A stretch of 64,000 bases of DNA from contig JAIQDT010000061.1 in the NCBI GenBank assembly GCA_021521415.1, positions 1,488,001-1,552,000 of the forward strand, written 5' to 3'. Made by a program: the position numbers and the translations under genes. Below the pieces are notes generated by a model. It was given only the letters and a program-made list of their open reading frames with translations. It searched no databases and was not told the origin of the DNA. The DNA comes from Bidens hawaiensis (Eukaryota > Streptophyta > Magnoliopsida > Asterales > Asteraceae). Positions 1-11,944 of the stretch are shown piece after piece. The number at the start of each line of letters is the position of its first letter. Positions within the stretch are counted from its first letter, which is position 1.

Positions 1-2
1 CG

Positions 3-344
3 AGGTACATTGGACCGTTCAAGATTGTAAAACGTGTGGGTGAAGTAGCTTACAAACTGGATTTACCCGATGAGTTAGAAGGAATTCATTCAACCTTCCA
101 TGTTTCTCATCTGAGGAAGTGTCTAGCTGATGACACGTCTCACGTGCCCTTAATGGACATCGAGGTTGATGAACAATTGAACTACATCGAGCAACCGATA
201 AAGATCGTTGATCGCAAGGAGAAGCAGCTTCGTCACAAGATTATACCCTTGGTCAAAGTGATATGGAAACACCGCAAGGGATCAGATGCTACTTGGGAAG
301 TCGAGGATGAGATGCGCAAGTTTTACCCTAGTTTGTTTATGTAA
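3..344 (+). pseudogene. Ty3/gypsy integrase C-terminal end (partial)
   Basis: This is the last 113 codons of a Ty3/gypsy polyprotein, open from the window edge and ending at TAA 342-344. The N-terminal half contains the RYIGPFKI and FHVSHLRKCL segments typical of the integrase C-terminal domain. The tail, ending WEVEDEMRKFYPSLF, fits the chromodomain-like end of chromovirus (Tekay/Del-type) integrases. Integrase inserts the cDNA into the host genome; this tail would help in target binding. The reading frame is intact over the visible part. It lies directly upstream of a polypurine tract and an LTR, so it is the 3' end of an element whose body lies left of the window. Lineage assignment is from recall of motifs. 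Confidence 0.85.
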
Positions 345-371
345 TAGTTAGGTTTCGGGGACGAAACCTCT

Positions 372-387
372 TTAAGGGAGGAAGACT
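372..387 (+). promoter_or_regulatory. Polypurine tract of chromovirus element
   Basis: A purine-rich run containing AAGGGAGGAAGA stands directly before the TGTAACATCC start of the LTR and 28 bases after the integrase stop. This is the plus-strand priming site in the normal place. The preceding TTTCGGGGACGAAACC stretch is also characteristic of the 3' ends of such elements. Confidence 0.75.
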
Positions 388-959
388 TGTAACATCCTAA
401 AATTTTTATATGATAAATAAAAGAAAGTTATGTTTAGTAATTTCACGTTTTAGTTATTTAATGTCGAGAAAGGAACGGGTCATGGGCTTAGATTACGTAA
501 GATGGGTTAAATGAGAATGGGCCTTGGGTCCGTGGGCTCGAGAGATATAAATACCCATCCCGAGCCCAAAATACCATTTCACTAACTCCCTTTCACACCC
601 ACACCCAAACACTCTTAATTCTAGAGAGAGAAACTAGAGAGAGAAAGTTCTCAAATCACAAATCCGAGTTCACAATCTTGTTCCTAGTCGTTTTTGGTAA
701 GTCCCTCTCGAAAATCATCCGTTTTCATAACCATTTCGGCCTCAAATCGAGCAAAAACGTAACTTGAGTTTTCGGGTCAAAAACCGCCTTGTTTTGGTGT
801 CAAAATGCAAGCTTTTGTGTTTAAAAGTACTAGGAATCGATAGCCCTTTCAATCCCGAGCATTTCCATGTCAAAAACTTCGATTTTGGGTCAAAAATCTG
901 GAAAATCTGGAAAACCCGTAGTTTTCTCCGTCGCCCAGCTTGAAGGAGTCGAATCAGAC

Positions 960-1216
960 TCATTCGATCGAATCAGTCGATCGAATCAGTCCATTCGATC
1001 GAATGTGTAGATCGAACAAGTCCAGTCGACCGAATAGGGAAGCAACCGAATGGTCTCCAACTCATTCGATCGAATGAGTTTTGTATTCGATCGAATGAGT
1101 GTTGTATTTGATCGAACGTGTGTCTATTCGATCGAACGTGTTCCTATTCGATCGAACGTGTTCCTATTCGATCGAACGTGTTCCTATTCGATCGAACGTG
1201 TTCCTATTCGATCGAA
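960..1216 (+). repeat. ATTCGATCGAA palindromic minisatellite in LTR
   Basis: Repeated palindrome ATTCGATCGAA(T/C). The right half is a regular tandem array with a unit of about 20 bp (ATTCGATCGAACGTGTTCCT, several near-identical copies around 1110-1205). The left half is degenerate with variable spacing. Apparent reading frames through it are repeat translations, not genes. Confidence 0.85.
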
Positions 1217-1798
1217 TCAAGCCAGAACCAAGTTGTTTCCAAGATTCGCCTGAAGTGAAGTTCGTTTATGAAATAAATTAAAAACCTAATGGAAAATGTG
1301 TTAAGGCGGTTATCGAAAATGAGTAGTGGTAATAGTAGTAGTAGTAATTGATATGTGTAAATATTATACAGTTAGCCGAGCCCAGTTAAAGAAAGGAATT
1401 ACAATCAACGGCGAGCGTAACAGGATCCAGGTGAGTTCCTAGCCCCATTCCTTGTTATGTTTTCGGGGCTGTGTGCATACTTGATGTGTTGTTAATACAT
1501 CTATCCAAAGTGATGAGTGTATGCCATAGGTGATATATGTGATATGTATGAATGATTGCTTGATGGTTCGTGAACGATCTTCGGATATTGCACGTACTGT
1601 CAGGTTGTAACGTTATAAATATGGCAAGTATGATATGTATGTTTATGTGTATGAACGTAAGAAAGTTAGTAAAAGAAGGAAATGACGGTTGTATGGTTGT
1701 ATGGTTACGAAAGGGGTACCGAGCCCTAATAATACTCGAGGTATGATGTATGGTTGTATGGTAACGAAGAGGGAATCGAACCCTACTAATATTCGAAA

Positions 1799-1958
1799 AC
1801 ATGGGACCAGACCCTAATAATATCTGTGATGTTAGGGACCAGACCCTCATAATATCTGTGATGATAGGGACCAGACCCTTATAATATCTGTGATGTTAGG
1901 GACCAGACCCTTATAATATCTGTGATGTTAGGGACCAGACCCTTATAATATCTGTGAG
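1799..1958 (+). repeat. Five 32-bp tandem repeats in LTR
   Basis: Five head-to-tail 32-bp units built on GGGACCAGACCCTTATAATA followed by TCTGTGAT. The first unit is the most diverged, and more degenerate relatives continue upstream to about 1700. The same unit is present eight times in the solo LTR at 50776-52809. Confidence 0.9.
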
Positions 1959-2464
1959 GTTATAGGGCGAAAGGCTCTTTAAAACGTATGATTATGAATG
2001 TAAAGAAAGTATGTAAGTAAGAAAGAAAGTATGTAAGTAAGAAAGAAAGTATGTAAGTAAGAATGAAGGTATGAGTACTTATGTGTGTATGAAAGAAAGT
2101 TATGAGGTTAAGTACGTATGTATGTAACAAGGTATTGTATGGTAGTGTATGATTAACTAGAACTCACTCAGCGTAGCTGACTTTTAGTATGCACGCAGGT
2201 GAGTAGGATGAGACAGCTGGCTTGAGTGGAGGACACATGGCAGAAGACTAAAGCCTGGCATCTGAAGATCCGATATGTTTTATAAGTTACGTTTTGATTT
2301 TGAAAGACAAGAGGAATGTTTAAAGACATGATTATGAATTGATATGTAATGTTTTATGAAAGTTTTATATTCCGCGTAAAGTTTTTAATTAACTCTGATA
2401 TTTAGAACTGTGTTTATGAGTAAATCCAACACGAAAGTAGGGTTACCGGTAACGGGGCCTTACA

Positions 2465-4949
2465 CAACATTATGTCTCAGTAAATCGTGCTGGCTCCGTT
2501 TGGGTTTGTCAAACCAATGGTACTATTCACAAGCCACCGGCTCGAAGTTAATCCCTGTATTCGTGGGGACTTTTGTATGTTAGCACTTAGATAATTCGCA
2601 TCATCAAACAATTCTAAGTATATAGATATATATCAACATGCTTTTCACCCCAAAAGTTCGTAAAACAGTTTAAAAAGTGGGTTCGTAAAACTACTCTTTA
2701 GTAGGTATTCAATACGATATCAGGTAGCGGTTTGTTCTGCTTGCTAGCACTCAATCCTATAATCAATATTATAATAACATTAATATTATAATACTATTAT
2801 AATTTCCATACTAACCTGGGCTGTATATCTAGTCTGGGTATATCTGCCACACCAAGAACATGCCAATAGGCTTAGATTGTGACGTTGTTTAATGTGTTTT
2901 GTTTAAAACCGAACTTGGCTCAGTTTCCCCGTTTAACCTGCTGGGCCAAGTTGATCGTTTACGCGTTTAGAAAACAGGTAAGACCACATAAACTCGGGTA
3001 AATGCGTTGGTTGATAAAATGATTAAAGTTATAAAGAGAAATTATAGATTAGATTTCTGGATTCACTACGGGGCTCATTTCCGTTTATTCATTCTAGTTT
3101 GGAGAAAAATGCAAATAATTTATCCAAATTGTCCGGATTTCTCACAAAAATTTTTGTTTTACTTAATTAACCCAAAACTATTATTTTTGATCACTTTTTG
3201 ATGTTCTGACATTCCAACAGGTTCGTTAATCACGAACTCGTCGGTTTTTATCAAAATTGAATTTGTTTAATTTTCATATTAGCATAATTAGTTATCCTTT
3301 TATCATTAAATTATGAAAACTTATACACATAATAAGTAAAATATGTATATTTTTATAAAAAATTTTCTAGAATTATTTCTTGATTTATTAATTTAGAAAA
3401 ATTCATTTTATATGCTATATTTAAACTGTAAATCGTCCGTTTATACCAAACGACTTCCAAAAAATCCGATAAAATAACTGAGTGATACAAATCACTCCTA
3501 AAACACCCTGTAAAATTTCTAGATCCTAAAAATTTTGCCAAGTTACCTTTTTGAGCCAAAAACAACCATAAATACTCGAATAAACACGAATCCAGAAAGT
3601 ATATCTAGGCTTTATCAAATCACCCCAAATTTCATATGTGATCATATTTTTCAATATCTGAGTTATGCACAAAATTTCATAATTTTCCAAGCAATTTAAT
3701 TATTTTTTCCCAAATAAACGTCCCTAAACAGTAATAAATTTGCCAAATATTATCAGATGGTCGAAAAATTACCAAATTTGGAAAGGGTCTCATTCATATG
3801 GTCCCTGATATCCCTGAAAAATTTCACAAGCTGACAAAAAGCATGCCACAATGTAATCGTAAACAGCCCCTAAACGAGTGTTTCGGCATTTCCTTTGCGG
3901 TTTTCGCTTGTTTCAACTCTTTTCCTCAAATTTCTGGGTTCTTGTCCTTATAAATAATGTAACTAAAGGTCCAATATCACAAAATCAAGCATGTATCATC
4001 AAAATATCAGCCTTGAAACTTAGGGTTTTGGTTAGGGCTTTCCACCGAACTTTTAAACCGTAAAAACGCGATTTAACCCCTTAATCCGTGTTTATGGCTA
4101 GAAAACTTATAAAACCAGGTTCATAACTATGTGTATGATCAAAATATGTTTTTGGACTATTTTTAGGGTTTTCGCATGGTTAGAAGTGATTTTTATTAAT
4201 CAAACTATGTTTATATGTAATTAAACTTGTTTAAACAAGTTTAAGATTGATCAAAATGATAGTTTACCTGGGGTTCTTGGCTGGAACCTTCAAGATCAGA
4301 GAGTATGTAGCTGCTTGGCATTATATTTTGGTCTAAATGATTTGTTTAAAGTGTTAAAATGAAATAATATATAAAAAAATGTGGTCCTATATTGCGGCCA
4401 GCACATTTTGGGCTCCTTTTGGGCCCAATTTTGGCCCATTAACCTTGTTTTGTGTGCCAAAACATGAAATCCCAAGTCTAAGTTTACTTTGGGTTCGTTT
4501 TTTGGTGAGAAAAATATATTGCGTACGACAAATAGCGCGAAATCGATTGTTTTTCGGCCAATTTCTTGTAAATTTAGAAAAGCATACCATTTGTTTGTAA
4601 AAATCCAAAATATTTTCACGGATTTCTTAAAACATCCCAAGTGTTTTGTAAGTCTTTTTCGGCTTAACGGATGATACAATGCTTGTTTCGTAACTATCTT
4701 TTGAGTTTAAAGTTATAGCGGGTAGTTAAACGAGTATGCTTTCGTTTAACTGGTTTGCTATTGTACTAAAGCCATAATATCAATATATTGGCTTATAATA
4801 TACATATATCACTTATATATGTCCCCTAGAATATCCGGGTCATAACCAGAACCGTTTGGTTATTCATTCGTTTGTTACATAATAAGCGGTTAATAGCTTA
4901 TTCGATGTTTGAATACTAAGGTGTACCCGGTTTTGTCGCGAATGTCACA
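2465..4949 (-). repeat. Truncated LTR, family 2 (host of the chromovirus insertion)
   Basis: This stretch is colinear with about 34270-36737 of the complete family-2 solo LTR, for example GGTTTGTCAAACCAAT near 2506 and GCCACCGGCTCGAAGTTAAT near 2533. It ends with the same AATGTCACA terminus at 4949. The missing first part presumably lies left of the chromovirus, outside the window. The strand is inferred from the position of the conserved ACTCACC-like block in the complete copy. Open frames here on both strands lack any recognisable domain and are not called as genes. Confidence 0.8.
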
Positions 4950-5029
4950 TCACCTCTGCTGGTTCACTTATAGATGTCCCCAGAATATCCGGTTCACTTA
5001 TACATTGCCTCTGCTGGTTCACATTACCT
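4950..5029. repeat. Short duplicated spacer with CTCTGCTGGTTCAC units
   Basis: Eighty bases between two LTR fragments. CCTCTGCTGGTTCAC occurs twice, and the piece TTATAGATGTCCCC with AGAATATCCGG resembles the end region of family-2 LTRs (near 4815-4850). It looks like a rearranged duplication of the LTR end. No gene is seen. Confidence 0.4.
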
Positions 5030-5032
5030 CTT

Positions 5033-5042
5033 TCATACATAC

Positions 5043-5073
<31 letters not shown>

Positions 5074-5110
5074 CATACATACATACGTACATACATACAT
5101 ACATACATAC
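5033..5110. repeat. (CATA)n microsatellite
   Basis: About 18 copies of the tetranucleotide CATA/ACAT with one variant CGTAC unit. It sits where family-1 LTRs have GTATGTAAGTAAGAAAG-type repeats (compare 1990-2080), so it probably expanded from that segment. Reading frames rich in YIHT or CMYV here are artefacts. Confidence 0.9.
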
Positions 5111-5137
5111 TTTCTTTCATGTTGTATATATATCATC

Positions 5138-5223
5138 TTTCTTTATAACTTCTATCCTTACATTACTTTCATATTACTTATTTCTTTATAACTTCTATCC
5201 TTACATTACTTTCATATTACTTA
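5138..5223 (-). repeat. Two-copy 43-bp direct repeat
   Basis: A 43-bp unit beginning TTTCTTTATAACTTCTATCC and ending CATATTACTTA occurs at 5138-5180 and again, identically, at 5181-5223. It lies within the inverted LTR fragment. Confidence 0.9.
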
Positions 5224-5257
5224 TCCGTTTTAAAGAGTATTTCACCCTACATACCAT

Positions 5258-5430
5258 GGAAATTATTAGGGTCTGGTGCCCTCCATACCTCGGATATTAT
5301 TAGGGTGCGGTGCCCTCAGTACCTCGGATATTATTAGGGTCCGACACCCTACATACCTCGGATATTATAAGGGTCCATTTCCCTTCATGCCTCGGATATT
5401 ATTAAGGTCTGGTACCCTTTTCTCATATCA
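5258..5430 (-). repeat. 34-bp tandem repeats, inverted relative of the family-1 LTR array
   Basis: About five units built on GGATATTATTAGGGTC plus a variable GGTGCCCTCCATACCTC-like half. On the minus strand they read as the ACCAGACCCT-AATAATATC repeat of the other LTRs, but units are more diverged and 2 bp longer. Confidence 0.8.
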
Positions 5431-6169
5431 TACAACCATACAACCACAAGTTTCTCGTTTTCCGACCATACGACCATACGTTCGCTACATATATTTCATT
5501 ACATTCAAGTATAAATATATATATATATATATATATAACTACGTGCATACTGATCAATCATTCTATATCGTTCAACTAACGTACACAAACAATCATCTAA
5601 CATACACTTACCACTCGAGGTAAGTGTATTATCTAACACATCGTAGTATGCACACAGCCCCGCAAACATAACACAGAAAGGGGCCTGAACTCACCTGTAG
5701 TTGGTTCCTCTCCATGTTAATTGTAATACCCTTCTTTAGTTGAGCACGACTAACTGTTTAATAATTAGACGTATTAATTTGTCATCTTTAAATAGTTTAT
5801 ATTCTTAAGTTGACGAAACGAACCTATACTTAACGAAATCGTACTTTATTCGTTAACCGAACCGAGCTTTATCGGTTAACGAACCAAATGTATAAGTTAA
5901 GAAACCTAACTTGTAAGTTTAGTGACACAGATCTTTATAAATTATGAAAACGAAATCGATCTTAGTTACAGCTTCTTAACGAACTAAAGTTTCTTAACGA
6001 GGCGGTTCTCAGATTCGGTTTATGTTTTTATTTGAATCAAGTTTGGGTAGGGTCCTCTTAATCCATTTGAGTCCTATATGGTTCAGATCCCACCCAATCC
6101 GGCCGTGTCCCACAAGTAGGTCGAGATTCCTATGCTCTTTCGAATTGATCCGAACCTTCCCTTAGGTCT

Positions 6170-6560
6170 AGTTGAGTCGTTTGAGTTGGTTATTCTACCC
6201 ATTCGGGCCATTTAAGTCGAGCCAATCCATCCTTCTACTCGACTCAATGAGTCGAGTTCTATCTTCAATCCAGTTGACCCATTTGAGTCGAGTACAGGTC
6301 TTCCAGTCAACTTGAAATTGAGTCGAGTCTATTATTCCAGTTGAATTAATATTGAGCGGACACTATCCTTTTATCATTCGAGTCGATTGGATTTTGAACC
6401 GAGTTTCTACTCCCACTCGACTCACTTTGGGTCGAGTCTCACCTACCTCATCCGAATTCAAATCGAGCGGACTCCACTCATAAGCCATTCGATTCACTTT
6501 GGTTCGAGTTCCCTTATTTTCATCCGAACCAACTTAGATCTAGTCCATACCCTACTTGAT
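6170..6560 (-). repeat. AGTCGAGT/ACTCGACT palindromic degenerate repeats
   Basis: Many scattered copies of GAGTCGAGT and its complement (for example CTCGACTCAATGAGTCGAG near 6239), with related CATTCGA and ATCGAGCGGA words. The array occupies the same place in the LTR as the ATTCGATCGAA array of copy 1 and the GAAGCGAA array of the solo LTR. Confidence 0.7.
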
Positions 6561-6769
6561 TCGTTTGGAGTTCGGGTCACATAACCATTTGCATAAGATT
6601 CGTTCTCATGATGTATATAGATATTACGTCAAATCAATTAACCTGAAACTCAACCCTATTAATGGTTCGAATGGATTTTGGTTGAGTCCAGTATATAGGT
6701 TCATTTCGTTTTTAAGTTACAAGATCCAGTGGTTTATCATGTCTTCATACTAAACAAGACTAGGGTGAA

Positions 6770-7599
6770 GATTAATAAAAAAGTTTAGCTTTAAACATAT
6801 AACATACCTTATCGATTAGGTTTAGGCTAGATCATGATTATCTTGAAATTCTATATGAGCTCTCTTCTTATATGAATAGGATATCAACTTGATAACTTTA
6901 GGTCTAGGATGGAATGTTTGTGTGAGTGAGCAGGAGGGTTTGTGTGTATGTGGGTGTGTATCTGATGACGAGGAAATCATAAAGTGATGAATGATTAGGG
7001 TTTAGGGAATGTTTAGGACTTAAATAATCCTAGGCCCATTGGCTTTAGGCCCATAATTATCCTAAATCCATGAACAACCCTAATCTTATCGTTTTATATT
7101 ATAATTATTTAATTTAATTAAATAACGACACACATCATATTATTAAATAAAAACTTATAATATTTTATTTAAAAATTCTCAAAAGTGCGGATGTTACCGT
7201 TTAAAACCTAACCTTTATATCAAAAACATACCTTCCGGGTTCGAGGTTGGTTCGGATCTAAGTTAACAAGGGATCTAGACGGGTTTCTTGTTGTTTGGTG
7301 ATGCTTGAACACTAAATCTATCCTTCCTTTACCCCTAGATCAGAATCCGGAATGAGAGTGGTGTGTTTGTGTGTGTATGGAGGCTAGGTGACGGAAATGG
7401 GAAAGTTAGGGTTTTAGGGATGTTTAATGAGTTTAATACTCAAATCCCATGAACCTTAGGCCCGTAACCATATCCAAGTCCATTATTATTTCTAAGTGTA
7501 CCACCCAATCTCATTATTATTTAGAATATACTTAAATAACAACACAAATTTTAATAATAAAACTTTCTTTATTTATATTTTTAAAAGACGGATGTTACA
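6770..7599 (-). repeat. Diverged tandem duplication of the LTR head
   Basis: Two consecutive stretches of about 400 bp share the same order of features: a T/C-rich part, GTGTGTTTGTGTGTATG words, TTAGGGTTT(A)GGGA, GGCCCAT/GGCCCGT words, A/T-rich sequence with AATAACGACAC or AATAACAACAC, and a final GCGGATGTTAC (ending near 7197) or ACGGATGTTACA (ending 7599). The LTR therefore has two copies of its starting segment. Confidence 0.65.
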
Positions 7600-7689
7600 T
7601 GTAACAACATATATTACATACATAACAAAACGAAGTTACATAGGGCTTTCATAGGTTTTCTCAACTCAAATGGGTTTTCATTCTATACA

Positions 7690-7762
7690 TTGCATATATA
7701 TACACACACACATACATACACACATACATATATATACACACACACATACACACGCACACATA
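7690..7762. repeat. Mixed (CA)n/(TA)n/(CATA)n microsatellite
   Basis: An alternating purine-pyrimidine run of TATATACACACACACATACATACACACATACATATATATACAC type with no regular longer unit. Confidence 0.85.
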
Positions 7763-8282
7763 GGTTAAAGATCCAATACAATAATATCTTATCGTAAATT
7801 ACGTAGGCGACTTCCTACACCATCAATTCCAAAAATAATGGTGTGGCAATCTTGTAAATTCTTTCGTCCCTCTTCGTCAATCCAATTACACTCATTTGCT
7901 TGTCCCCCTTCCTAAATCAAATTACGTTGATTTTCAGAAATTCTAAATCACAATTACACTCATTTGCTCGTCCCTCTCCCTTAATCCATCACCACCACTA
8001 CCAATCCACCACTCACCGGCATCAACATACCTCCTTCACCATCACCGAAGTCAACAACAAGGGTCTGGCAACTCACCAGAAAAACACGAACACCACTCCC
8101 CTTGTTTCACAAGTTTTGTGTAGCTTTTGATAAAAATTGAAATTGAAGCCAATTGATCGGTTAGTCTTTGAAATTGATTCAATTAATCATTAATTTGAAG
8201 CATTAATCGATTGATTTTGAGTTTTGAGTTATGGGCCTTAATGTTAAATGTATCAGGACTTAAGCCTGAACTTTTTTGGTTT

Positions 8283-8525
8283 AACCTTGAATGTATCAGG
8301 ATTTAAGCCTGAATTTCTTAGACTTTTGTTCTGAACTTCTTAGCATTTGCTTTATGAACTTTTTTTTTCTGAACTTCTTAGACTTTTTTCTGAACTTCTT
8401 AGATTTTTCTTTCTGAAATTTTTTGTTCTGAACTCCTTTAACTTTTTGCTCTGAACTTCTTAAATTTTTGTTCGGAACGTTTTAAGTTTTGTTCTGAACG
8501 CTTCAACTTTGTTCAAAACTATTAA
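8283..8525. repeat. Degenerate TCTGAACTTCTTAGACTTTT repeats
   Basis: Roughly nine imperfect units of about 20-30 bp with core TTCTGAACTTCTTA followed by a T-rich run. Spacing drifts and units decay rightwards. Origin unknown. Confidence 0.65.
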
Positions 8526-8729
8526 ACATAATATTTTGAACCATAATCGGAGCTCAATTGAGTGTATTATTCAGTAATTTCATAATCAACTGATTATTCT
8601 AAAGCCTCATACACATCAATTTGATTGATTAAATCATCATTTTTCTTTTATTGATGTGTGTCGGACGATGTGTCTATATAAATGAATGACCCTCACAACT
8701 AAGCTTTAAATTTAAAACGAAAATCCTAA

Positions 8730-10264
8730 CACCACACACAACCGGCAAGTGTACCGATCGTAAGTAGTATAGACCTAGGAAGTCCAAGTATCGAACACAA
8801 GGACACGAACAAACGCTACCGATTACTAACCCTAGACAAGACCTACCGAAGAATTATATTTAAATGATTTTAATTTTGGTTTTTCTTTTTTTAAAAATAA
8901 TTTAACAGAACTAACTGGACTGACTGACAAAAGTTACCAAAAACAGAAAACTTAACAAACAATTAACTGTGTGGACTTTGGATGGAGAAAAACGTCTACC
9001 AAGGCATGAATCAAACTGTAGGTCCAACAAGCAAATGGATTGAATGATATTAAGACACCGGTTCCTAAAAATGACACAACTAAGGATAGTTCGGGCTCAA
9101 TGGATCACATCTCGGTCTCACACAACAAACCCTAACCACTCTTAAGCTGCTAAAACAACCAAACCGGAAAACAATTGTTAACATGTTCTATTGTTGACTC
9201 ACCTCTCGGTCTCACTAACACTCGACCCTAATGGTAATGAATACTACACAACCAAGGATAGAGGAACAATTTAATTTAAACCAAAATAGATCAACTAGTC
9301 GCTCAAAACACCTAAACCGGACAAGAAACGAACTCGCTCTCGTGAAATTCTAATTCTAGAATGCAAAGGTAATAAGACAACCCTAACTTGTTATCACCTC
9401 TCGGTCTCTAAGAAGGCGTCAAACCGCTGTACTTTAACTAATAAGCACTGATCAATCAATACAAAACTAATTAACCAACGCAAGGTGTTTAAGCAATAAA
9501 TTGATATAATTTCCATCCATCAAACACAACCTATTTCATGTCTAAATCAAACTTTACAATAACAATTCAAGTCTATCAATCAAACAATCGATAAAACTCA
9601 TCAAACACTAGCAATTATCATCATTCCTAGGTAGAACCGACAAGTTTAGCCTAACATAATTTTTGGACAGCCATGATTACTCAATAAAAATATCAAATAC
9701 TCAATCATCAATTCAATCATTCAACAATCAACAATAATCAAACACAATTCAATCTTCAAAGCAATTGCAACACTACTTATCAATTGATCAAGAAAACTTA
9801 AATTGATGAACAATGTTTAAAAAGTAAGGATATAAGATGATTAGGGGCTGCTCTTGGCTGATATAATCTGATGCAAAACGTTTCCGACCACTTGTTCTTG
9901 CCTCCTTCTTTTTCCTTAGCCTCCACAAGACCTAACCCTAGCACCAAACTATTCCTTTTTTTTTCCTTCTTGCTGGCCGATCGGAACTAATGGGTGGGGG
10001 GCTAGGGTTTATTTTTCTTAACAATATAAAAGTAAGGCTTGGGCTTTGTCCAAGATGAAATCAGGCCGGGCTTTGTGCTTTATCTTGAAATCATATGCAT
10101 ACAAGGCCTTTAAGCTCCTCACGAAGTCCGGTTTTTATTTCTTCAACCCGAACCCTACAAGATCAATAAAACTACGTAAAACCAAGATAAAATAAGTCAA
10201 AATACAATAACTATAATATAAAAACTTAGATAAAAGGTGCGGAAAATAAGTGTGTTTTACAACA
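8730..10264 (-). repeat. 3' LTR of the Athila-like Ty3/gypsy element
   Basis: On the minus strand it starts TGTTGTAAAACACACTTATT directly after a GTGTGGGGATG polypurine tract and runs to near 8730. Its far end holds a GGCAAGTGTACCGATCG block followed by CTAGGAAGTCCAAGTATCG (8744-8795), a sequence type I recall from LTRs of Athila-like elements. The ACCTCTCGGTCTCACTAACA word recurs inside. The left boundary is approximate because no matching 5' LTR or clear terminal dinucleotide was found. Confidence 0.6.
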
Positions 10265-10268
10265 CATC

Positions 10269-10287
10269 AAACATCCCCACACTTAAG
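10269..10287 (-). promoter_or_regulatory. Polypurine tract of the Athila-like element
   Basis: The minus strand reads TTAAGTGTGGGGATGTTTG just before the LTR start at 10264. The word ATCCCCACACTTA recurs near 11400-11412, which looks like a second, internal copy of the tract. Confidence 0.65.
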
Positions 10288-11944
10288 ACTTTTTCGTCCC
10301 TAAAAAAGAATTCTACACAGGATCATAACCAAGTTTAACCAACAACTCTTGGATTTTATTTTGATTTACATATATATTTTTATATAAAGTATTAGAACAA
10401 GTGACGCTTTACCCAAATATTTCTGTCCACTTTTCAACTTTCACTTAATAAGCTAGATCAGGTCGATTGCCGGTATTGCGGTCCGCTTATACCCATGCCC
10501 CTAATACTTACCGAGGCAAATAAGGCGTGAAAATTTTATTAGTTTGTATGACTAAGTGGGACCCACACTCACGTTCCATTATGGTTTTACTGGACCGAAT
10601 CACACCAATTTGACTTAAACCTATTGCCACATGATCAAAATATTTTCGACTCATATACAACCTATAAACTCTAGCTTGGTCAAGATCGACCGACAGTAGT
10701 TTCCTTCATGGTGTTTTTGATTTGAATTTTCTTTTTTTTTCTGCTTTTTGGCTTTTCATTTTTTTTATTTTTTATTTATTTATTTTTTTAAAGAAAATCA
10801 ACCATGTTGGACGATATTACAAAAATGCATCTAGGCTCAGGTCTGCGCCACCGCGCAACAGAGGGCCGAGCAAAACTGTCTTATGCTAGCATCAACATTC
10901 AGGTCTGCGTCACTGCACAACAGAGTACGGAGCTTCACAGGAATAGATATGTATATATAAGATTATACATATAAGTACATATACAATAATTAGGTTTTTA
11001 TATAGGTGATCATGCGACTCGAGGCTTGAGTATGACCCGGCTTTTCATTCCAATCCTGTTACGGGCTTAGTTAAACAAACAAAACCTTAAGATGTTTCCC
11101 ACTAAAGTCAGGCAATTTAAAAGGTTCAATTAGGTCAACAACCAAACTACCATTTGATTCTCAAAGGCTGAGCCTACCGACACATCGAATATTGAGTCTA
11201 AACTATTCGGTTACAAAAGATTACGTACGGGTCTAATGGGCACTGTTCTTATTTATTATATATATACTTCTGAAAATACCAAGAAGTTATAAAACAAACA
11301 CGACTCGGTAATAATATCATTTCTTGTTTAACGTAGACAAAACAAGTTTCAAGGGACAATTTTTTTCAAATTTTTCTACAACTAAGTAAAATAAATCTCA
11401 TCCCCACACTTAGAACAAAATCGTCCTTGATGAGAACAAGGAAAAGATAGAAAATAAAATAAAATAAAATAAAAATTAAAATATAATATACAAGAATAAA
11501 ACAAAGAATGGGTTACTCCCCTGGTTTGTGTGCAGAATCTTCAATAGCTGTTTGGAAACCAAGCGACCGTATAGTATTTCATTTGCGGCCGCAACCATCG
11601 GAGAACCAGTTCCAAAATGTCATCGTAGCTACCATGCGCATAATATAACTTGAAAAAACTCAAACTCGCTCGCATGTAGCGGCGTGCAAAACAGAAAACA
11701 AAAACATAAAATAAATGTATTTTTGTGTTTTTGGTTTTTATGATTTTATTTATTTTTTTTTTCATGTTAATAATAATAGAACACCCCTAAAATCGACTGA
11801 ATCAAATGGAGATTGAGTACGAGCAGTTTCATTTTGGAACATCCTGAAATAGACAAAAATATATAAAACAGATAGCACAAAAAAAATAACAAAAATACAA
11901 ACTCGACAACTCGGGCAGTATCCTGAGTGATGCATCCAGCACGT
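10288..11944 (-). other. 3' untranslated region of the Athila-like element
   Basis: 1.66 kb between the integrase end and the LTR, without a recognisable env-like ORF. It contains T-rich low complexity (10730-10795), two copies of a GGTCTGCG(C/T)CAC(C/T)GC motif (10840 and 10903 regions), and the second polypurine-like word near 11400. Frames at 11541-12009 on the minus strand have no recognised domain. Confidence 0.5.

Larger units (their letters stand above)
388..2464 (+). repeat. 3' LTR of chromovirus element (LTR family 1, copy 1)
   Basis: A 2077-bp LTR starts TGTAACATCC after the polypurine tract and ends GGGGCCTTACA. Both ends match the solo LTR at 50776-52809. A TATA box (TATAAATA, 546-553) is followed by a CT/GA-rich leader (about 600-660). 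Two internal arrays are present: an ATTCGATCGAA minisatellite (960-1216) and five 32-bp repeats (1799-1958). A block near 2160 (ACTCACTCAGCGTAGCTGAC) is shared with the solo copy. The sequence after 2464 continues inside a different LTR family, so this element is inserted in that LTR. Confidence 0.85.
5030..7599 (-). repeat. Truncated inverted LTR related to family 1 (copy 3)
   Basis: Read on the minus strand, it begins TGTAACATCCGTC at 7599. In order it then shows a TCGA-rich palindromic repeat region, the block CAGTTAGTCGTGCTCAACTA near 5735 and 34-bp repeats related to the GGGACCAGACCC units, the same order as in family-1 LTRs. The far end (ACTCACTCAGC block and GGGGCCTTACA terminus) is missing; the copy is cut at the CATA microsatellite. 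The left limit is therefore approximate. Confidence 0.7.
7600..8729. other. Non-coding spacer with simple repeats
   Basis: No gene is recognised. It holds a CA/TA microsatellite (7690-7762) and degenerate TCTGAACTTCTTA repeats (8283-8525). A 76-codon open frame at 7900-8130 has low-complexity His/Thr-rich composition and no domain, so it is not called. Confidence 0.5.

Noticed and set aside
1050..1281. Overlapping frames with FDRTCSYSIERV-type repeats
   Set aside because: They are translations of the ATTCGATCGAA minisatellite.
4296..4679. Long overlapping frames on both strands
   Set aside because: They lie inside a family-2 LTR, have no recognisable domain and are not preserved in the complete copy (33675-36737).
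5033..5110. Regular short repeats as a CRISPR-like array
   Set aside because: Simple tetranucleotide repeat in plant DNA; no repeat-spacer structure anywhere in the window.
4909..5303. Frames rich in TYIH or VCMY
   Set aside because: Translations of the CATA microsatellite.
7900..8130. 76-codon frame starting MSPFLNQITL
   Set aside because: Low-complexity His/Thr composition, no domain, no supporting neighbours.
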